The notes beneath the pieces were generated by a model. It was given only the letters and a program-made list of their open reading frames with translations, was not told the origin of the DNA and did not search any database. A DNA stretch of 64,000 nt from Schistocephalus solidus. Lineage: Eukaryota; Platyhelminthes; Cestoda; Diphyllobothriidea; Diphyllobothriidae. A program made the translations under genes and the position numbers. The stretch spans positions 124,001 to 188,000 of the forward strand of contig WEDG01002553.1 of NCBI GenBank assembly GCA_017591395.1, given 5' to 3'. Positions 32,570-45,289 of this stretch are shown here, piece by piece. Each line of letters begins with the position of its first letter. The stretch's first letter is position 1.

Positions 32570-33530
32570 CAGCTTCCTCAGTTGTAGCAACCAAAGAGGA
32601 AGATGACGCTGCATCTACCACGCTCAGCATAACCATTAACCAGTATATATAAGGTATAAGGATGACTGGAAGAGACCTCAGAAGACGAAGTAACGTCTCA
32701 GGCACCCCAGAAGGACGGCTTACTACGGTGCGTCAGTATCCCTCGGCCCAGGTTAAGCATATTCTAAGCAAAACCACGCTGTCAAGGGTCTGACTGACCA
32801 AAGAGCCTCATTAAGCCCAAAACAAGGCATTAAATGTGTCCTAACCAACCTACCGATTGCAAAAGTGGGCGACAGCTGAAATGATCGTAATATAATATTT
32901 GAAAATAACATAAAAACCCAGGGCCATCGAGTCGATCGCAGCAAATGCATTAGGATTAAAGACATACCTAAACCTACTTCTGACATCCAAAAGGAAATAA
33001 TACACGAAGATATGCAACTATTTCAACAATATCTCCAACCACTCCTTAAGGAGAACGAGAAATTCACAGTCCTTAATGCTATCCGGATGACCCTCCTAGG
33101 AGACACAGATGATGATTCAATCCAGCCAAGACTACTGAAAACTGTCTTTTAGAATCAGGAAAAAATCCAGCTATTGCGAACCTGGAAACTATTACCCCGA
33201 AACGCCCACCCAACGTTTTTTTAGCCAGATTGTTCTCCCTTGAAGCGGGTGAAGTGGAGATTGTTCAACACAAAAATCCTCAGCAGATATAAACTAGACC
33301 ACTGCAATCTCCGAATACTGAACGGGGAAATCATACATATCCAGAGGTCATTCCTCTGGGAAAAGTCTATAAGCCAAAAAGCTTAGGCCTGATGCACATA
33401 AGTCCGTCTCAGTCAGCATTGACAGGCTTTTGCATTCAATAGACAGGGAGGTGTGGTGGTAGTATGGGCAATGACAGGAATCTCAGCAGTCAAGCGAGCG
33501 CACACCCTCCCTTTTGCATAGGAATCTGTC
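32570..33530 (+). mobile_element. LINE family D-like ORF1/endonuclease fragment
   Basis: Plus-strand reading gives an ORF1-like stretch (CIRIKDIPKPTSDIQKE near 32945; LLGDTDDDSIQPRLLKTVF; YKLDHCNLRILNGEIIH). Near 33445 it jumps to GGVVVVWAMTGISAVKRAHT, which matches the family D endonuclease GGGVAVYVRIGISAVERAHS. The join skips the N-terminal half of the endonuclease, an internal deletion. Confidence 0.55.
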
Positions 33531-33534
33531 TAAC

Positions 33535-36300
33535 TGTATATTTATTTATTGTGAAGGGTAACAAGCATTTCACTTGACGCCCCTATTAATTTAAAGTTAT
33601 CATTCTATGTGTACAGTCAATATAAAAAACTTTGCACGTTTAAAAACGATCGTGTAAAAGCATAACATAACTTCAAATGTGTTTTCACAGATATAAGCTA
33701 AACATTGTCGACGAAAAGTAGCGCCTGAAAGAATTTAAAAGGCAGGTTTTAAGTTATCATGTTGTGAGAGTCGTCTTATGTCAAATATTATGCCATGAGG
33801 ACTTCTTTTGAAATCAGAAATGCTGTCAGAGGTAAGCATCTCACTTGGTAACGCGTTCCAAGGTCGTACCACTCGTTGGCTAAAAAAAACTTTCTTTGGT
33901 TCAATCGTGGGCGTTCGCTATTGTCCTTGTAAGGATGACCACGCAGGTGAGTTGTGTAGGCAAACTCAAAAAATCCTCCAATCTCAGGGAGGAATCATGG
34001 CCCCGGATAATCCGGAATGTCCAGAGCAGGCTACACCGTAAGTGCCTGTAAAAAAGAGGAAATAAGTCAAGCTTTTTCAATCTGTCTTGTTAGGGAAACG
34101 TCTTAAGACCATCGACCATCTTAGTTGCTCTTCGTTGCACCTGCTCGAGAATGTCAACATTTGTCTTCATCCATGGTATCCAAGCTGGTATTCCTTAATC
34201 TAAATGCGGTCTCACGAAGACGGCAAAGACTTTTCCGAAGAGATCAGGGGAAATATTTTAAAACGCACGTCTGATCCAATGCAGTGTACATGTTGCCTTC
34301 TAGCTTGATGTCTTACAGTGTTCTGAGGGCATCAAATTCGCAGTTGTCCACATGCCCAGATCCTTTTGTGTTTCTACATCTTTTAATGAGGTGCCATTAA
34401 TAAAGAACTGGTGTTAAAAGATACTTTTCAACCAGCGCTTATGTGTAGGATCACGCACTTGGATACATTAAACTTAAGCAGCCACCTAGCCAACCAGGTA
34501 CTTATTTTGCTGATATCCGATTGCATTCCTTTTGCGTCATCAGCGCGACTGGCTTCAGTTGATATTTTTATGTCATCTGCAAATATGGCAGCTCCGCAAT
34601 CTAAGTCAATGCTACATTCGTTCGCGCAGACTTGAAAGAGTAGCGAACCCAAAACAGAACCATGTGGAACACAAATTTCTTCTTTTGCCCATTCCGAGCT
34701 AGAGTTTCCAACAACAACTCTTTTTACTCTGAAAGACAAAAACTCTTGATCCGATTGAAAAGTTTTCCTTGAATTCCTATGTTACAGTGCTTTTGTAAAA
34801 GATGCCCGTGTGGTACGCTATCAAAGGCCTTCTTGATGTTTAAAAATTGGAACATCTACTGTATAACCCTAATATGTGACCTTTGTCCATTTCTCGTGCG
34901 ACTGAAGAGCACTCCTGAGCATGGAATGTCCTGGACGAAAGCCATGTTGGACGTCGCATTAGATTTGGTTGTTTACCAGTTAACCCATTAAATGCCTCTT
35001 GATAATACGCTTCATTATTTTGCACGCTATGCAAGTTAAACTGACAGGGTGCTAATTTGAACAGTCCAGTTATTAACCTCCTTTATAGATCGGGGCAATG
35101 AATGCACACTTCCATTCTTCCGGGAGTTTGCTTTCTTAAAAGGACTTTTGATATAAAATGGATTGGGGTACACACAGTTCATAAGCATTTTCTCTTAGTT
35201 TATATGCAGGAATTCTATCCAGCTCAGGCGACGTGGCAGGCTTTATATGGAGTAATTCGATTATAACTATAGTCGGTGAAAAGTCTAGGTCTAGGTCCTA
35301 TATTGTGGATGAGGAGGAGGTCGAGGAGGAAAAGAAAGGAGGGGTACACATTGGTTGACAAACTGGTGGAATAGCAGCCAAATTATTAGGCTCTCGGGTG
35401 AAGATGGTCTGAAAGAATTTGGAAAGAAGGGATGCTCTAACCTGGTCATCGGTCTCCAGTTTTCCGTCTGCAGATCAAAGGACAGGAATCATTTCCTGAT
35501 TTCTCTTTGTACTCCGTTTGCAGCCATATAGCATTTTGGGGTGTTCCAACAATTTTTGCAGTATGTTTTATTCGAACTTCCTCCGCAGCTTAGTAGCCTC
35601 TCATTTATAAACGTTGCGTTGCTGCTTATATTCTCGTAAGTGAGCATCGGAGCCAGTTTGTCTGTAACGCTTCCAGAAGAGAATTCTTTTTTGAAAGAGG
35701 CCTGCAACTTTGAATTTACTCACTTTGGGCACTTTGTGGTTGTCTTTCTCCTGAGAGGACAGTTGAGGTAAACAATCCTTTTTCAAGAACGAGCTCAATG
35801 TCGTCCAATCTTTTATTGGTTCCATCATGCAGTTCTGTTTTCCAGGATATCTCTGACATTAACGCTGCAACTGCACGTACGTAATTGCTTTTCTGGACAT
35901 CGGGAATTTTTCTTTTACCGAAATTCCTCAGAAAACGACATCAACTTGGAATTTGTTTATAACCTTATTCGACTTGATTAAACAGTCTCTACACCAATAA
36001 AAACTGACAAACACTCAGTGAACCAAAAGTGAAAAACCCTTTGAAGATCTGAAGTTATCCAGGACCTCTGACCTTTACAAACGGATGAGTCGTTCCTGAA
36101 TATTCTTCCTTTCTATTATTGTTTTATGACGTGGTTTTGAACATGTAGGCGGATTTATTGCTCATATTGTTCCTCTTGTGGTTTAGTTGGAATTCCGTTT
36201 CAAATTTGCTCGTCTCCGATCTTTTGGTTTATGACCAATAATCTGTACCCAAAGTCAGGACTCAACGAAATAAGTTGTCCTTGGATCACAGATTGTCGGT
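33535..36300 (-). mobile_element. LINE family B fragment (linker, RT, C-terminus)
   Basis: Minus strand with frameshifts: an upstream segment at 36300-35935 that also occurs at 45290-45648. Next comes an endonuclease-RT linker (35828-35489, MMEPIKDWTTLSSFLKK and RQTGSDAHLREYKQQRNVYK). RT start is at about 35290-35090 (ELDRIPAYKLRENAYE; LPEEWKCAFIAPIYK). The palm region is at 34739-34428 (VPHGSVLGSLLFQVC; AAIFADDIKIS, catalytic FADD intact), then the thumb and C-terminus down to 33541. It is broken by stops throughout. Confidence 0.75.
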
Positions 36301-36690
36301 GTTTATCAGGATCAGTCTATTAGTGTTTAAAGATATGGTGATAGTCAGACACACAATAATCGAAAGTGGAATCTTAAAAAATAGCTAACTCAGCTTTATT
36401 CGGATCCTGCCTACTACGGGCTTCAGAAATCAGTTTTTCGCCAGGAAAGGTGTTGACATAAGAAAGGAACGGAGAACCAATCGCAAACTCGCGTCAAAGG
36501 CTGCATCATTCTTTGCTTCCTTTTAAAATTCGATAGGGAATTCGGTTTGGAAAAGCGTTTCTTATTGTGCTCAGATAACTATTCGCTTGATACTTTAAGC
36601 TGCACGTTAAAAATTAATGCATCCTCGTAGAGATCTTGCTGGCATGGGCAACGCAAAGATTCACGACCCTACCATGCGAGAAAATTATTC
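36300..36690. other. Unassigned sequence
   Basis: No coding or repeat signal recognised. Confidence 0.4.
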
Positions 36691-36694
36691 ACCG

Positions 36695-36769
36695 CTTCGG
36701 CCGGGACTCGAAACGCAAACCTCTCGATTAGTGACCGATGCTCTTGACCGCTCGGCCAAGCTCGGGAAG
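36695..36769 (-). pseudogene. tRNA-Ser-like sequence (pseudogene or SINE head)
   Basis: Minus strand has the class II A-box TGGCCGAGCGG, a 4-bp anticodon stem TCGG/TCGA enclosing the loop TCACTAA, and a TTCGAGTCCC B-box-like T-arm. The loop resembles tRNA-Ser(GCU) with U33 changed to C and anticodon ACT. The acceptor and T stems pair poorly, so it is not a functional tRNA. Confidence 0.4.
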
Positions 36770-36784
36770 CCAGCAGGCAAAAAA

Positions 36785-37430
36785 TAATGATATCTCCAAA
36801 AATAATGATATCTCCTACCTTTGTTAACCGTTTTGGATTTCATGTTACAAAAACGTACCAGAAATACTCATTTCACGCTCAGCAGACCGAGAAGAACCAC
36901 CAAACAGCAATATTTAAGAAAGCAGTGTGCTACTGAATTTTACCATAAGTAAGCTAAACAGTGAAGGACTGGCATATGGTGATGGATGCCGAGGACTCAC
37001 AAGCAGAGTTTTAAGATAAGAATAAGACCTTGATCTTCTCTCTGTAAATAATAGCAGTGTTTATCAAGCATAACAAAATTAAATTGCCGGAACGCGATGC
37101 AAAAGAGCTGAAAAACATCAGCAAGCTGGACTATAATCATCGCAAGGAAACGGTAGAGGTCAATAGACACAATAATAAATGAAACAAAAAGAGAAAAAGA
37201 ACGAAGTTATAAGAACAAACTTCTGAGTCAGTTGAACTACAGGTTACCAGAAAGAAAATAAGCGAGGATGAAATTATATCTTGCATTTCCCCAGGTTCAA
37301 GAAATCTGGTGCACATAGAATCGGCTGTAAAAAAGTAAATCAGCGATCAGCGGTCTCTGAAATATCGACAAACAGAATTCGTTAGGTATCTTTAACGCCA
37401 CGAAAAAAGTAACAGCAGCATGCTCTTTAC
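36785..37430. other. Unassigned sequence
   Basis: AT-rich, with no recognisable gene. It may include diverged upstream parts of the adjoining ORF1 fragment. Confidence 0.4.
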
Positions 37431-37439
37431 ATGTCAATT

Positions 37440-37915
37440 GAACTACAATGGAACAGGTCATTATAGCCAGTGAAGTAATGGCGAAAAAGAGGTCTGTGAC
37501 TTATCAACAGATCTGGATGCACCAAACCCAAATTCAGGCTTCCTGGGAGCTATTCGAACAAACGTAGTGTCAAAAGAACTTACGCTGTTTGAAAGATCAA
37601 TAGAGATGTCTGAAAATAAACCAGCAGGCTTACCGATGAAGACCAAATTGAACACAGTATTAAAGACTGTCACAAAAGGCATGATTCAACCTTGTATCCC
37701 TAAAAGAAAGCAGGATGCAGAAAAAAGCTTTTTCCTGACAGATCATTTTGTTTGGTAGTTCAGGGAGTCTCAGAGGGTACTGGGGAAACGCCAATAGAAA
37801 GGGTAAAGACATTCCAAATTTATTGAATGATACGCAAGAAACTGGTGTGATAGTCGAAATCAAAAAGATCTTTCGATTGGGGAAATTGACTCGTGCAAAC
37901 CCTGAATAACTAAAC
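37440..37915 (+). mobile_element. LINE ORF1 fragment (family D-like), plus strand
   Basis: Frames 37567-37758 and onward carry SFFLTDHF, LVVQGVSEGTGETPIERVKTF and IFRLGKLTRANPE. These match the family D ORF1 order (RNLVIKGVPESTS, ERVEHDL, AFRLGKAD at 50340-50470). It ends abruptly near 37915. Confidence 0.55.
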
Positions 37916-38480
37916 ACTGTTGCCGATCCTGGTGCTTGGAATTTTCGCTTCCTCCAAAGTTCTCCTTGGGGGCACGAGAACGGTTTACAGAGCTCTCGTT
38001 GGGATTTGATCTACCTCTGACCATATTCTCAATTGAAGGCTTCAATGAATCCATCAGAGTTGATTGTGACTTCGTACTCCTGTTGTGGTGTTTCCCCATT
38101 GCAGATTGCCACGCGTTTGTTTCTTGGGATTCAAAAACGGGCTCTTTAGAACACCCAAGATAGCAGGAGGAGATTTTTGGTTCGCTTTGGTCGTTGGTCG
38201 TCGGATTCAGAGACTGTGATCCTGGTATCCGGTCATTATGGGCATTCGCGTCCAAACATTGTGAGTTGTTACAATTTGTAGTTTTTGTTACTTTTGGGGC
38301 TTTTGTCCCTGCCTTTTTAACTGTTATATTGCTAACCGTATTTCGTAGAGTATTGTTCTCTTGCAAGATCTTCCTTAAGTCTGCGAGCTCATTTTCCAGT
38401 TTTTGAACTCTTAGTAAAATATAAGAACATCAAACGCAAGATCGTCCTCGTAGACAACGGATTTGGCTGCCATTACGCTT
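37900..38480 (-). mobile_element. LINE ORF1 fragment (family D-like), minus strand
   Basis: Minus frame 38366-37860 begins within a coiled-coil-like stretch (KLENELADLRKILQENN, partly upstream). It continues with a Ser/Asn/Lys-rich segment and reaches QCLVIQGLHES, the same ORF1 motif as in the adjacent plus-strand fragment. The two fragments meet nose to nose. Confidence 0.55.
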
Positions 38481-39602
38481 CATTCGCGCTTTGTTGGTCC
38501 TTGGTAGTAAGTATAAACTGATTGAGTTCCATTTGTTGATGCCGAAGCCAGCTCAACAGCCTTTCCTTTTAAAGGAAGTTCTAGGACTTGTTCTATTGCT
38601 AGCAACCAATTGTTTTGAGTTCATGAATGATAAAAACACTGCGTAAAAGTATGTTCTTCTTTGAGCGTAAAACGGCAATTTCCAACTGGGTTTTGAGTAT
38701 GGTGAGTATTTCGAATTTCGAATTTATATTTGGTTAGCACCGGCTAGGCACTGTCTAAGCAAACATTAGTAACAAAATAAAGTTATGACAATGTGTGCAG
38801 ATAACATGTACAAATACATAACTTGTCCTGCAATGAAAACAGTTAGCGATGTTTTAAAAATTAATGGTGAACTAGAAAAAATAGGCAGTGAAAAAACTCC
38901 TACCATAAACATTGAGGCAGAGTTCAATAGGCCTTCATTTTTGAATAGAAGGTAGGAGAAAAAAACTGCTTAGGAAAAAATGGTCGGGTGGTAGAGTAGG
39001 GTAATAATGCAGTAGCATTTCAGAATGAGATAATGAAACGTCGAGGTGATTCGTTCTTGATCAATTAGGCGTATGAAACAAAATCTCATGAAAATGCGTC
39101 AACGAACTTAAGTCCTCAGCATCTTAGAATCCAGAATTGAATTCTGATGATGGTAAGTATCCAAAGAAACGGTAGCATTTTAGACTGCGGACCACCGAAT
39201 GTGTACGTCCGAATGACGTCATCGTTTGGATGACTGGTGATATAAGGAGACATCATAGTTCATGGGCGACTCAAAGTAGCGAAAATATAGTTTCAAGAGG
39301 GTGACTTAAATTCCCGATGGTCATTTTCCGAGTCATGGGGAAAGCTACTGGGAAATGATGAGGAAAATAAAAGTTTAATAGAATCAGTTTTGAGATAAAA
39401 TTGCAGTCTTCGCTTGAATGCAGATAGACTAGTTAACGACCTAATTTCAAGTGGCAAGTTATTCCAAAGAAAACTATACCTAGAAGCAAAGAAGAGAGGG
39501 CGTTTACACGTGGAGGAGGCAGGGGGAGGTATAATTAGTGCAGAATTTCTAAGATTATAAGGAAGACTAACGGGGGTGATGAAAGGAAGCTTGGGGAGAG
39601 TT

Positions 39603-40293
39603 AAATAAATAAATAAATAAATTGTATATTTAAGGCCCAGAGGGCCCCATCATTACAAACTTAGAACCATGGTTTAAATAAATACAAAGTGGATAATTGC
39701 TGCACTATGTGAGCATCCATATGAACAGCAGAAATGAGTAGTATGGTAAACAGATCCGATTCAAAAAGATTTGCCATTTTTAAAACAAAAGTCAACAATC
39801 GTTGGCATATACGGTGAACTCGAAAAAAAGCAGTAAAAAAAAACTCCTAGGGTTAAATCGGAGGCGGAGTTTGGCGAGCCGCCAATTTAAAAAAAATAGG
39901 AGAAAAAAACTGCTTCACCTAAAAATTAATAGCTCAATTCAATGAGATAGTATTGTGATGTTGCTGACTGCGTATGAGGGTTCGGGACGCTCCTTGTCGG
40001 GTGAGAGGTAATAAAGCAGTCAGAGCTACTGTTTATAAACACCAGTCGAGGTGAGAGAGGACGAACTCATCGTAGACAACATGGTTGAAACGAAGAGGGG
40101 ACAGTAGAGATCACGAGATCGTCATCGAGATGCGACCTTGCTGACTGTATAGTCCATCACCAAAGAGGCGAAACCATCAGAACCCACCTCGATCATCAAC
40201 AGATCCTGGAGACTATCGTCAGGGTAGCAAATTCGAAGGAAAGTATCAAGGTTGTCAAGAGTTGGCAATGCTAGTTTAAAAGGAGGGGAAGAA
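39603..40293 (-). mobile_element. 5'-truncated LINE C1 insertion in C2, TSD AGAGTT
   Basis: AGAGTT at 39597-39602 and 40294-40299 flanks 691 bp of C1 3' end. It reads, on the minus strand, the C-terminal coding tail ALPTLDNLDTFLRI and DLLMIEVGSDGFASLVMDY, the 3' UTR, the terminal hairpin and an (AAAT)n tail. The surrounding C2 sequence is continuous once this block is removed (compare 47850-47890). Confidence 0.9.
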
Positions 40294-41301
40294 AGAGTTG
40301 AGCTGTAATTTAGTCGGAAAAGTAGAAAAAAGCCTGCTTCAAGTCTCCTGACCCAAAGAAATTTTAGCTTCATTAGCTGGCATCTTGTTGAGTAGGAAGT
40401 AGTTGAAAAAATCGGAAATAAGAGTTTTTTTTGTGAAATGTCTTTGGATATTTTCAATTTTTGAACGGCTAGGTTGTTCATTTAACCGAAGAAAGGACAG
40501 TAAAATGCAAGAATGGGAAGTATAAACATACGATTAAGTCTTAATTTAATTTCAGGAAGGTAAAAATTATAAGAAATAAAGCCGCAAATCTGAGCAGCTT
40601 TGGCCGTAATTCTATCGGCATGAGGCGGAACATCTAATTAATTGGTTAAGGTTAAGCCCAAGTACTTGATGGAGAAACATTCAATCATAGGGCAACCTTC
40701 AAAGATAAGAGGTTGCGGCAGCCTTACAGCGCGAAAACGCATGTAGCGACACTTAGTAGGTGAGAACTCCATTAGCCATGTAGAGCTTCAGGCCGAAAGA
40801 GCCTCTAAGTCTGAATGAATTTGTTCTAGGCACTCTTCGGTCGTGGAGTTAGAGAAGGAATACACGCATTTGAGGTCATCAGCATAAATAAAAGATTGAG
40901 AATGTTTAACTATCGATGAAATATCATTTATATACAGTAAGAACAACAAAGGACCTAATACGGTACCTTGAAGGACACCACTAACAATCGGGGTAGCACT
41001 TGAGTATGAGGACCCTACTAAAACGTTTTTGTTTTCGATAATTTAGGTATGATCTAATAAAGTCAGTAAGGGAACTACGAAGTCCTATAGCTTCTAGTTT
41101 AGCTAGAAGTCGTTTATGAGGCATTTTATCGAATGCCTAACTAAGATCAAAATAGATAACTACTCCAGATAGATGATCATTACGAAGAGAGGTTAGCAGA
41201 TTTAGAAAAGACATGTGGCATGGTTCACAAGAGCGGTCTGGTAAGAAGCCGTGTTGGGAAAAGTTGATAATTTGATTGCTAATGCAAAAATCCGTGATTT
41301 A

Positions 41302-42030
41302 AGTCACTTTAAGTCACTTAAGTCACTTTAATAAGGGAAGTAGGCTTTCGCCCTTGAGCTCCCTATTCACATGCAAAAATGTCAATAGTACAAACTTTTA
41401 CATTGATATATCTGACAAATGAAAATGTAGGGTCATCGATATGTATGGGCCAGGCGCAACCTGCCGCTGTTTACACAATCTTCAGTATATTGACAATAGT
41501 CTCTCAGAAAATGAGTATCTAGTTTGAATTTAAATGTGTCAACAGTTTCTGAAAGGACCAACTCGTCAGGGAGTCCGTTCCATGCTCCAACGACCCTCTG
41601 CGAAAAGGCATTCCGACGGACTTCCGTGTGGACAAACTTCCTCTGCAGTTTAAAGGGATGACCCCGCAGATGTTCCGTCCCAGCCAATTCGAAGAAGTCA
41701 GCAAATTCTAGGGAACAATCGTGGCCTCTGACAATCCGCTAGGTTTGGATGAGGTCACAGCGTAGTTGCCTGTAATTTAGAGGAAAAAAATCAAGTTCAA
41801 CCAGTCTGGCTTCTTAAGGCAGCTGACTAAGATTCTTGACCATCTTCGTAGCCCTTGCCTACACTCGTTCCAGCTGTAGATAATCCTTCTTAAACCACGG
41901 ACGCCAGGCCTCGACGGCATTTTCCAAGTGAGATCGAACAAATACCCCGTAGGTTTTTCAGAAGAGTTCCTTTTTATATCTGCACAAATCCACGTCTGAT
42001 CGCCAAATAAGACCTGTGTAGCGCGTTTAG
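41302..42030 (-). mobile_element. 5'-truncated LINE B insertion in C2
   Basis: Minus strand encodes the family B C-terminus (AGTEHLRGHPFKLQRKFVH; VVGAWNGLPDELVLSETVD; NSGRLRLAHTYR, 41687-41433), nearly the same as 60750-61007. It starts at the point equivalent to 60410. The 3' tail (41302-41333) is a tandem AAGTGACTTA-like repeat. It interrupts C2 between GTGATTT and GTTTATCAATTAC; the target duplication is not clear. Confidence 0.85.
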
Positions 42031-45000
42031 CTGCCTTTGTTTATCAATTACTTTTTCGAAGAGTTTAGCAAGAGAGGGTGTTTATGAACACCGCGATAGT
42101 TATGGATGTCCAAGTGGGAACCAGATTTAAAAACTGGTATTATAATAGGAGTTTTCCAATAATCGGGGACGAAACCATTTTCGAGAAATACTGAGAATAA
42201 CTTGCTTAGTAAAGGTGGAAAATCCCTTAACTGTTTAATAAGTGAGTTTGGAATGTTATCAATTCCAACCGAATGGGAATTTTTTAGGTGAGCTATTTCC
42301 TTTTGAATACACGAAGGTGAGAAATTAATGGTTGTTAGAAGCGAATTTGAAATCAGAGGAATTGTAGGAGTGGGGCTAGTTTCAGTGGTAAAGTGGTTGG
42401 CAAAAAACGAATTTAACAATTATGCTTTGCCCAAATCGTCTGTAACGAATTTTTCGTTACAGTCGAGTAAGGGTGGAGTTACATTCAGATGCTTAGCCGA
42501 TGACCGAACATGGAAGATGAGAGCAACAGATTTGGATTAATTGCCATCACTTAGTGCCCGAGACTCCCTACGCTTATCTCTCGCGAGCCTAATTTTCAAT
42601 GCTAATTCAAATATTTGTGCAATCCTTAAATGAACTGACAAAGAGCTTTTAGATGAATCTTTAAGTTGCTTTCGTAATTTTTAAGTCTGTTCTGGAGAAA
42701 ATGTGGAACAGTAGAATAAGCTGTATTTGAATTAAATATCTTAAACGGGATTAAAGCCTGGATTTGTTCTGTGAGGCTCTGCAATAGCTCACGGAAAAAG
42801 TTTGGATCGTTGATTGTGAATATGCTATGCCAATCTAGAGTGCTTACTAAATTATTAATTTATTCATGATTTGTGTTAGCAAAGTCGAGGTTATTGCATT
42901 TAACCTCAGGCTTCGTAAGAAGGAGGACTGGAAAACAACAGTGAATTATTGCGTGATCACTTTTGAATAAATCACGATGGAAATTCATAAAGAGAGGGTG
43001 GACATCATTTGTAAAAATTAAATTTAAACTTTTGTCATTTCTAGTAACTGATCTGACCAGTTGGGACATGTTTGAAAATTTAATAGTATCGACCAATTTC
43101 TGATGTTGAGCGGAGAGGAATTTGCCTGCCAGTCAATGTCTGGCAGATTAAAATCACCTGAGATTATTTTGACATCAAATTGAGTGTCTGTTACTTTTTC
43201 AAATAGTTCACAGAGCTTGCTTTCATTGGCAGAATAACACAGAGGATTATAGACCCAGTCAATTACCGCTTTTTTATTGTGCGGGAGGATGACTGAAGCA
43301 AAGCATACATTTCCAGAAAAGGACGAAATGCTCAGCTAAAAAGGGAAATGTACAAAGGATGACTTAATATAAAGAAGGCAACCACCACCACGTTTTTCAG
43401 CGCAGTCTTGTCGGTACAAATTGAAATTATCTATAGAAAGCGTCGAGTCAGAAATAAGAGAGTAAGCCCAGGATTCAGTGATGCACAGCACATCTGGATT
43501 AAGCTCAAAGGCTACTGTTCTAACCTCAGCCATCTTATTTACAACTGATCTCGAATTAAGTGAAACTAAGCTGAGCGTATTCCTGAGTTGCAGGTTACGC
43601 TCATCAGTATTTATAAAAAAGGATAATTTGGTGGCGGAGAAGAAAACTGAAAGGAAGAAACAAAAGGTGGGAAACACAATTGCTCTGGTCTACAATTTGT
43701 CGAAATGTTACTGTTAAGAGAACTAAGATTGTTGTTCAACGGCATATTTGGATGAAAATCTTGAAGGGAAGGCTATATTGTGGCGTTTGAAAGATAGGGG
43801 GTGGCATAGAAATGAGATTATGAGGGTTAATCATAAATTGGCGGAAAAGGTGCATTTGAAAAAGGAATAAATGATTTCGAAAAACTGGTTACATAATTAG
43901 AAGCGTTCATTATTTGGGGTATTTCGGACACTTTTTGGGTTGAAAAACATGCTAACGTAAGCGTTTTCCGCTGTTGTATATGCTGAGGGGTTAGCAGGTT
44001 TCCCATCGGTAATGACTTTACTGATTTAAATGCCTGGATAAGCCAATGACTCAGATTTACTAGGAGTTTTATTAGGTTAGTAGATTTGACAGCTATAGCC
44101 GGCATGGTTTGCTTGGGATGAGAAAGAAGTGGCGTTGACACAATTTTACTCAAACCAGGAACAAGGTTAACGGGTGAAGATTCAGCTGGAATCGAAATTC
44201 CTGTTGATCCGGAGGGCCGTGGGCTTGCATTTGCTAGAAGACAAACCTCTGAGATAATTTTTAATATTAAAGGTGTGGACTAAGATTTTTTGTTTGCTAA
44301 TAAGGGTGAAACTCGACGTTCCATTAAGGTTTTATCCTTACAGGTAAACAACTTGTTTTCTGTCAAATATTGAGCTGAGTGCTCATGCTTAGAGAAATAA
44401 AGGTCAACTTCAATCGCTGAAAAACGTTTGACCAGAACTGGCGGGTTTTTGCTACGAGAGGACAACCTTTTAGCTTCAGCGACTTTAAAGTTAAAGCCGC
44501 ATGAGTCAAGGAAATGAAATGCAACGTCCAGGGGGATTTTACTCTTGGGGACATTTTTTAAAGAAAATTGAAACTTCTCTTATGTCGGTCAATTGACTCC
44601 GTACTGACCATGTTTATAAAACGCTCTAGTTTCACGCATTGTTGTGAGTGAAGACAACTTTCCCTCAAAAATGGTACCAAGGATCGTGAAGAGAGAACCA
44701 TATTTAGACATAAAGGTATTGAAGTTTTCCCGTGCGTCGAGGTCTTATTACTTCATGCTTACGGTGGGTTGCTCTAGTGAAAGTTTTAAGCGAAGAGGAT
44801 GTTTGCGTCTAAGCACTGACTGGCGTTTCATATTGACTTTAAAATATAAGTATTTTTCAAATCGATAATACGAAAGGAAAATTGTTACTAACGATGTTTT
44901 GTGGAATCAAAGATGCAATATTTGAAATATGTGTTTTAAGCAAAGCACTGCAAGCAAATATCTGCTAGTTAACGAGTTTAAACTGAAAATAGAATTAGCG

Positions 45001-45289
45001 AAGAGGATATGCAGGATGAAAAATTATATCAACTGGTATACCAGTTACTGCAAATTATTCTTCGCTGGAAATAAGGTAAGCTCACAAAATTTCAACTTTA
45101 TTTCTAGAATTAACCTTTAGATTCCGTCCTTTTGACGTAAATCTGCGAGAAATTTAATGAGGCTATGTACGATGAAAAAGTTTAAAAACTGTATATTTCT
45201 CCCTTTTGCAATTGCAATAACTGCAGGTGAATGCAGCTGGTAATGAGGTAGAAATATAGTAAATTGTCAATAATTAAGCTATTTTTTCT

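Larger units (their letters stand above)
38750..45230 (-). mobile_element. LINE family C2, near full-length, with nested insertions
   Basis: Minus-strand element related to C1. ORF1 starts at about 44833 (MKRQSVLRRKHPLRLKL) and continues at 44465-43827. The endonuclease is at 43677-42860 (TESWAYSLISDSTLSIDNF, RGGGCLLYIK). The linker/RT start is at 42419-42048 (HSVGIDNIPNSLIKQL, DYWKTPIIIPVF). RT remainder lies at 41270-40670 and the C-terminus at 40481-40300; the 3' UTR is at 39600-38750. The 5' UTR (44850-45230) is shared with 62960-63310. It is split by a C1 stub (39603-40293) and a B stub (41302-42030) and broken by stops. Confidence 0.8.

Noticed and set aside
37936..38406. Plus-strand frames of 75 and 70 codons
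   Set aside because: Antisense to the recognisable minus-strand ORF1 fragment.
40122..40481. 119-codon minus-strand frame as an independent gene
   Set aside because: It spans the insertion junction of C1 in C2 and is a chance fusion of two LINE fragments.
44929..45120. Antisense open frame in the C2 5' UTR, similar to 62974-63165, considered as an ORF0-like antisense gene
   Set aside because: The two copies differ mainly at first and second codon positions and by a frame-changing 2-base indel, so the DNA is shared but the protein is not under visible constraint.
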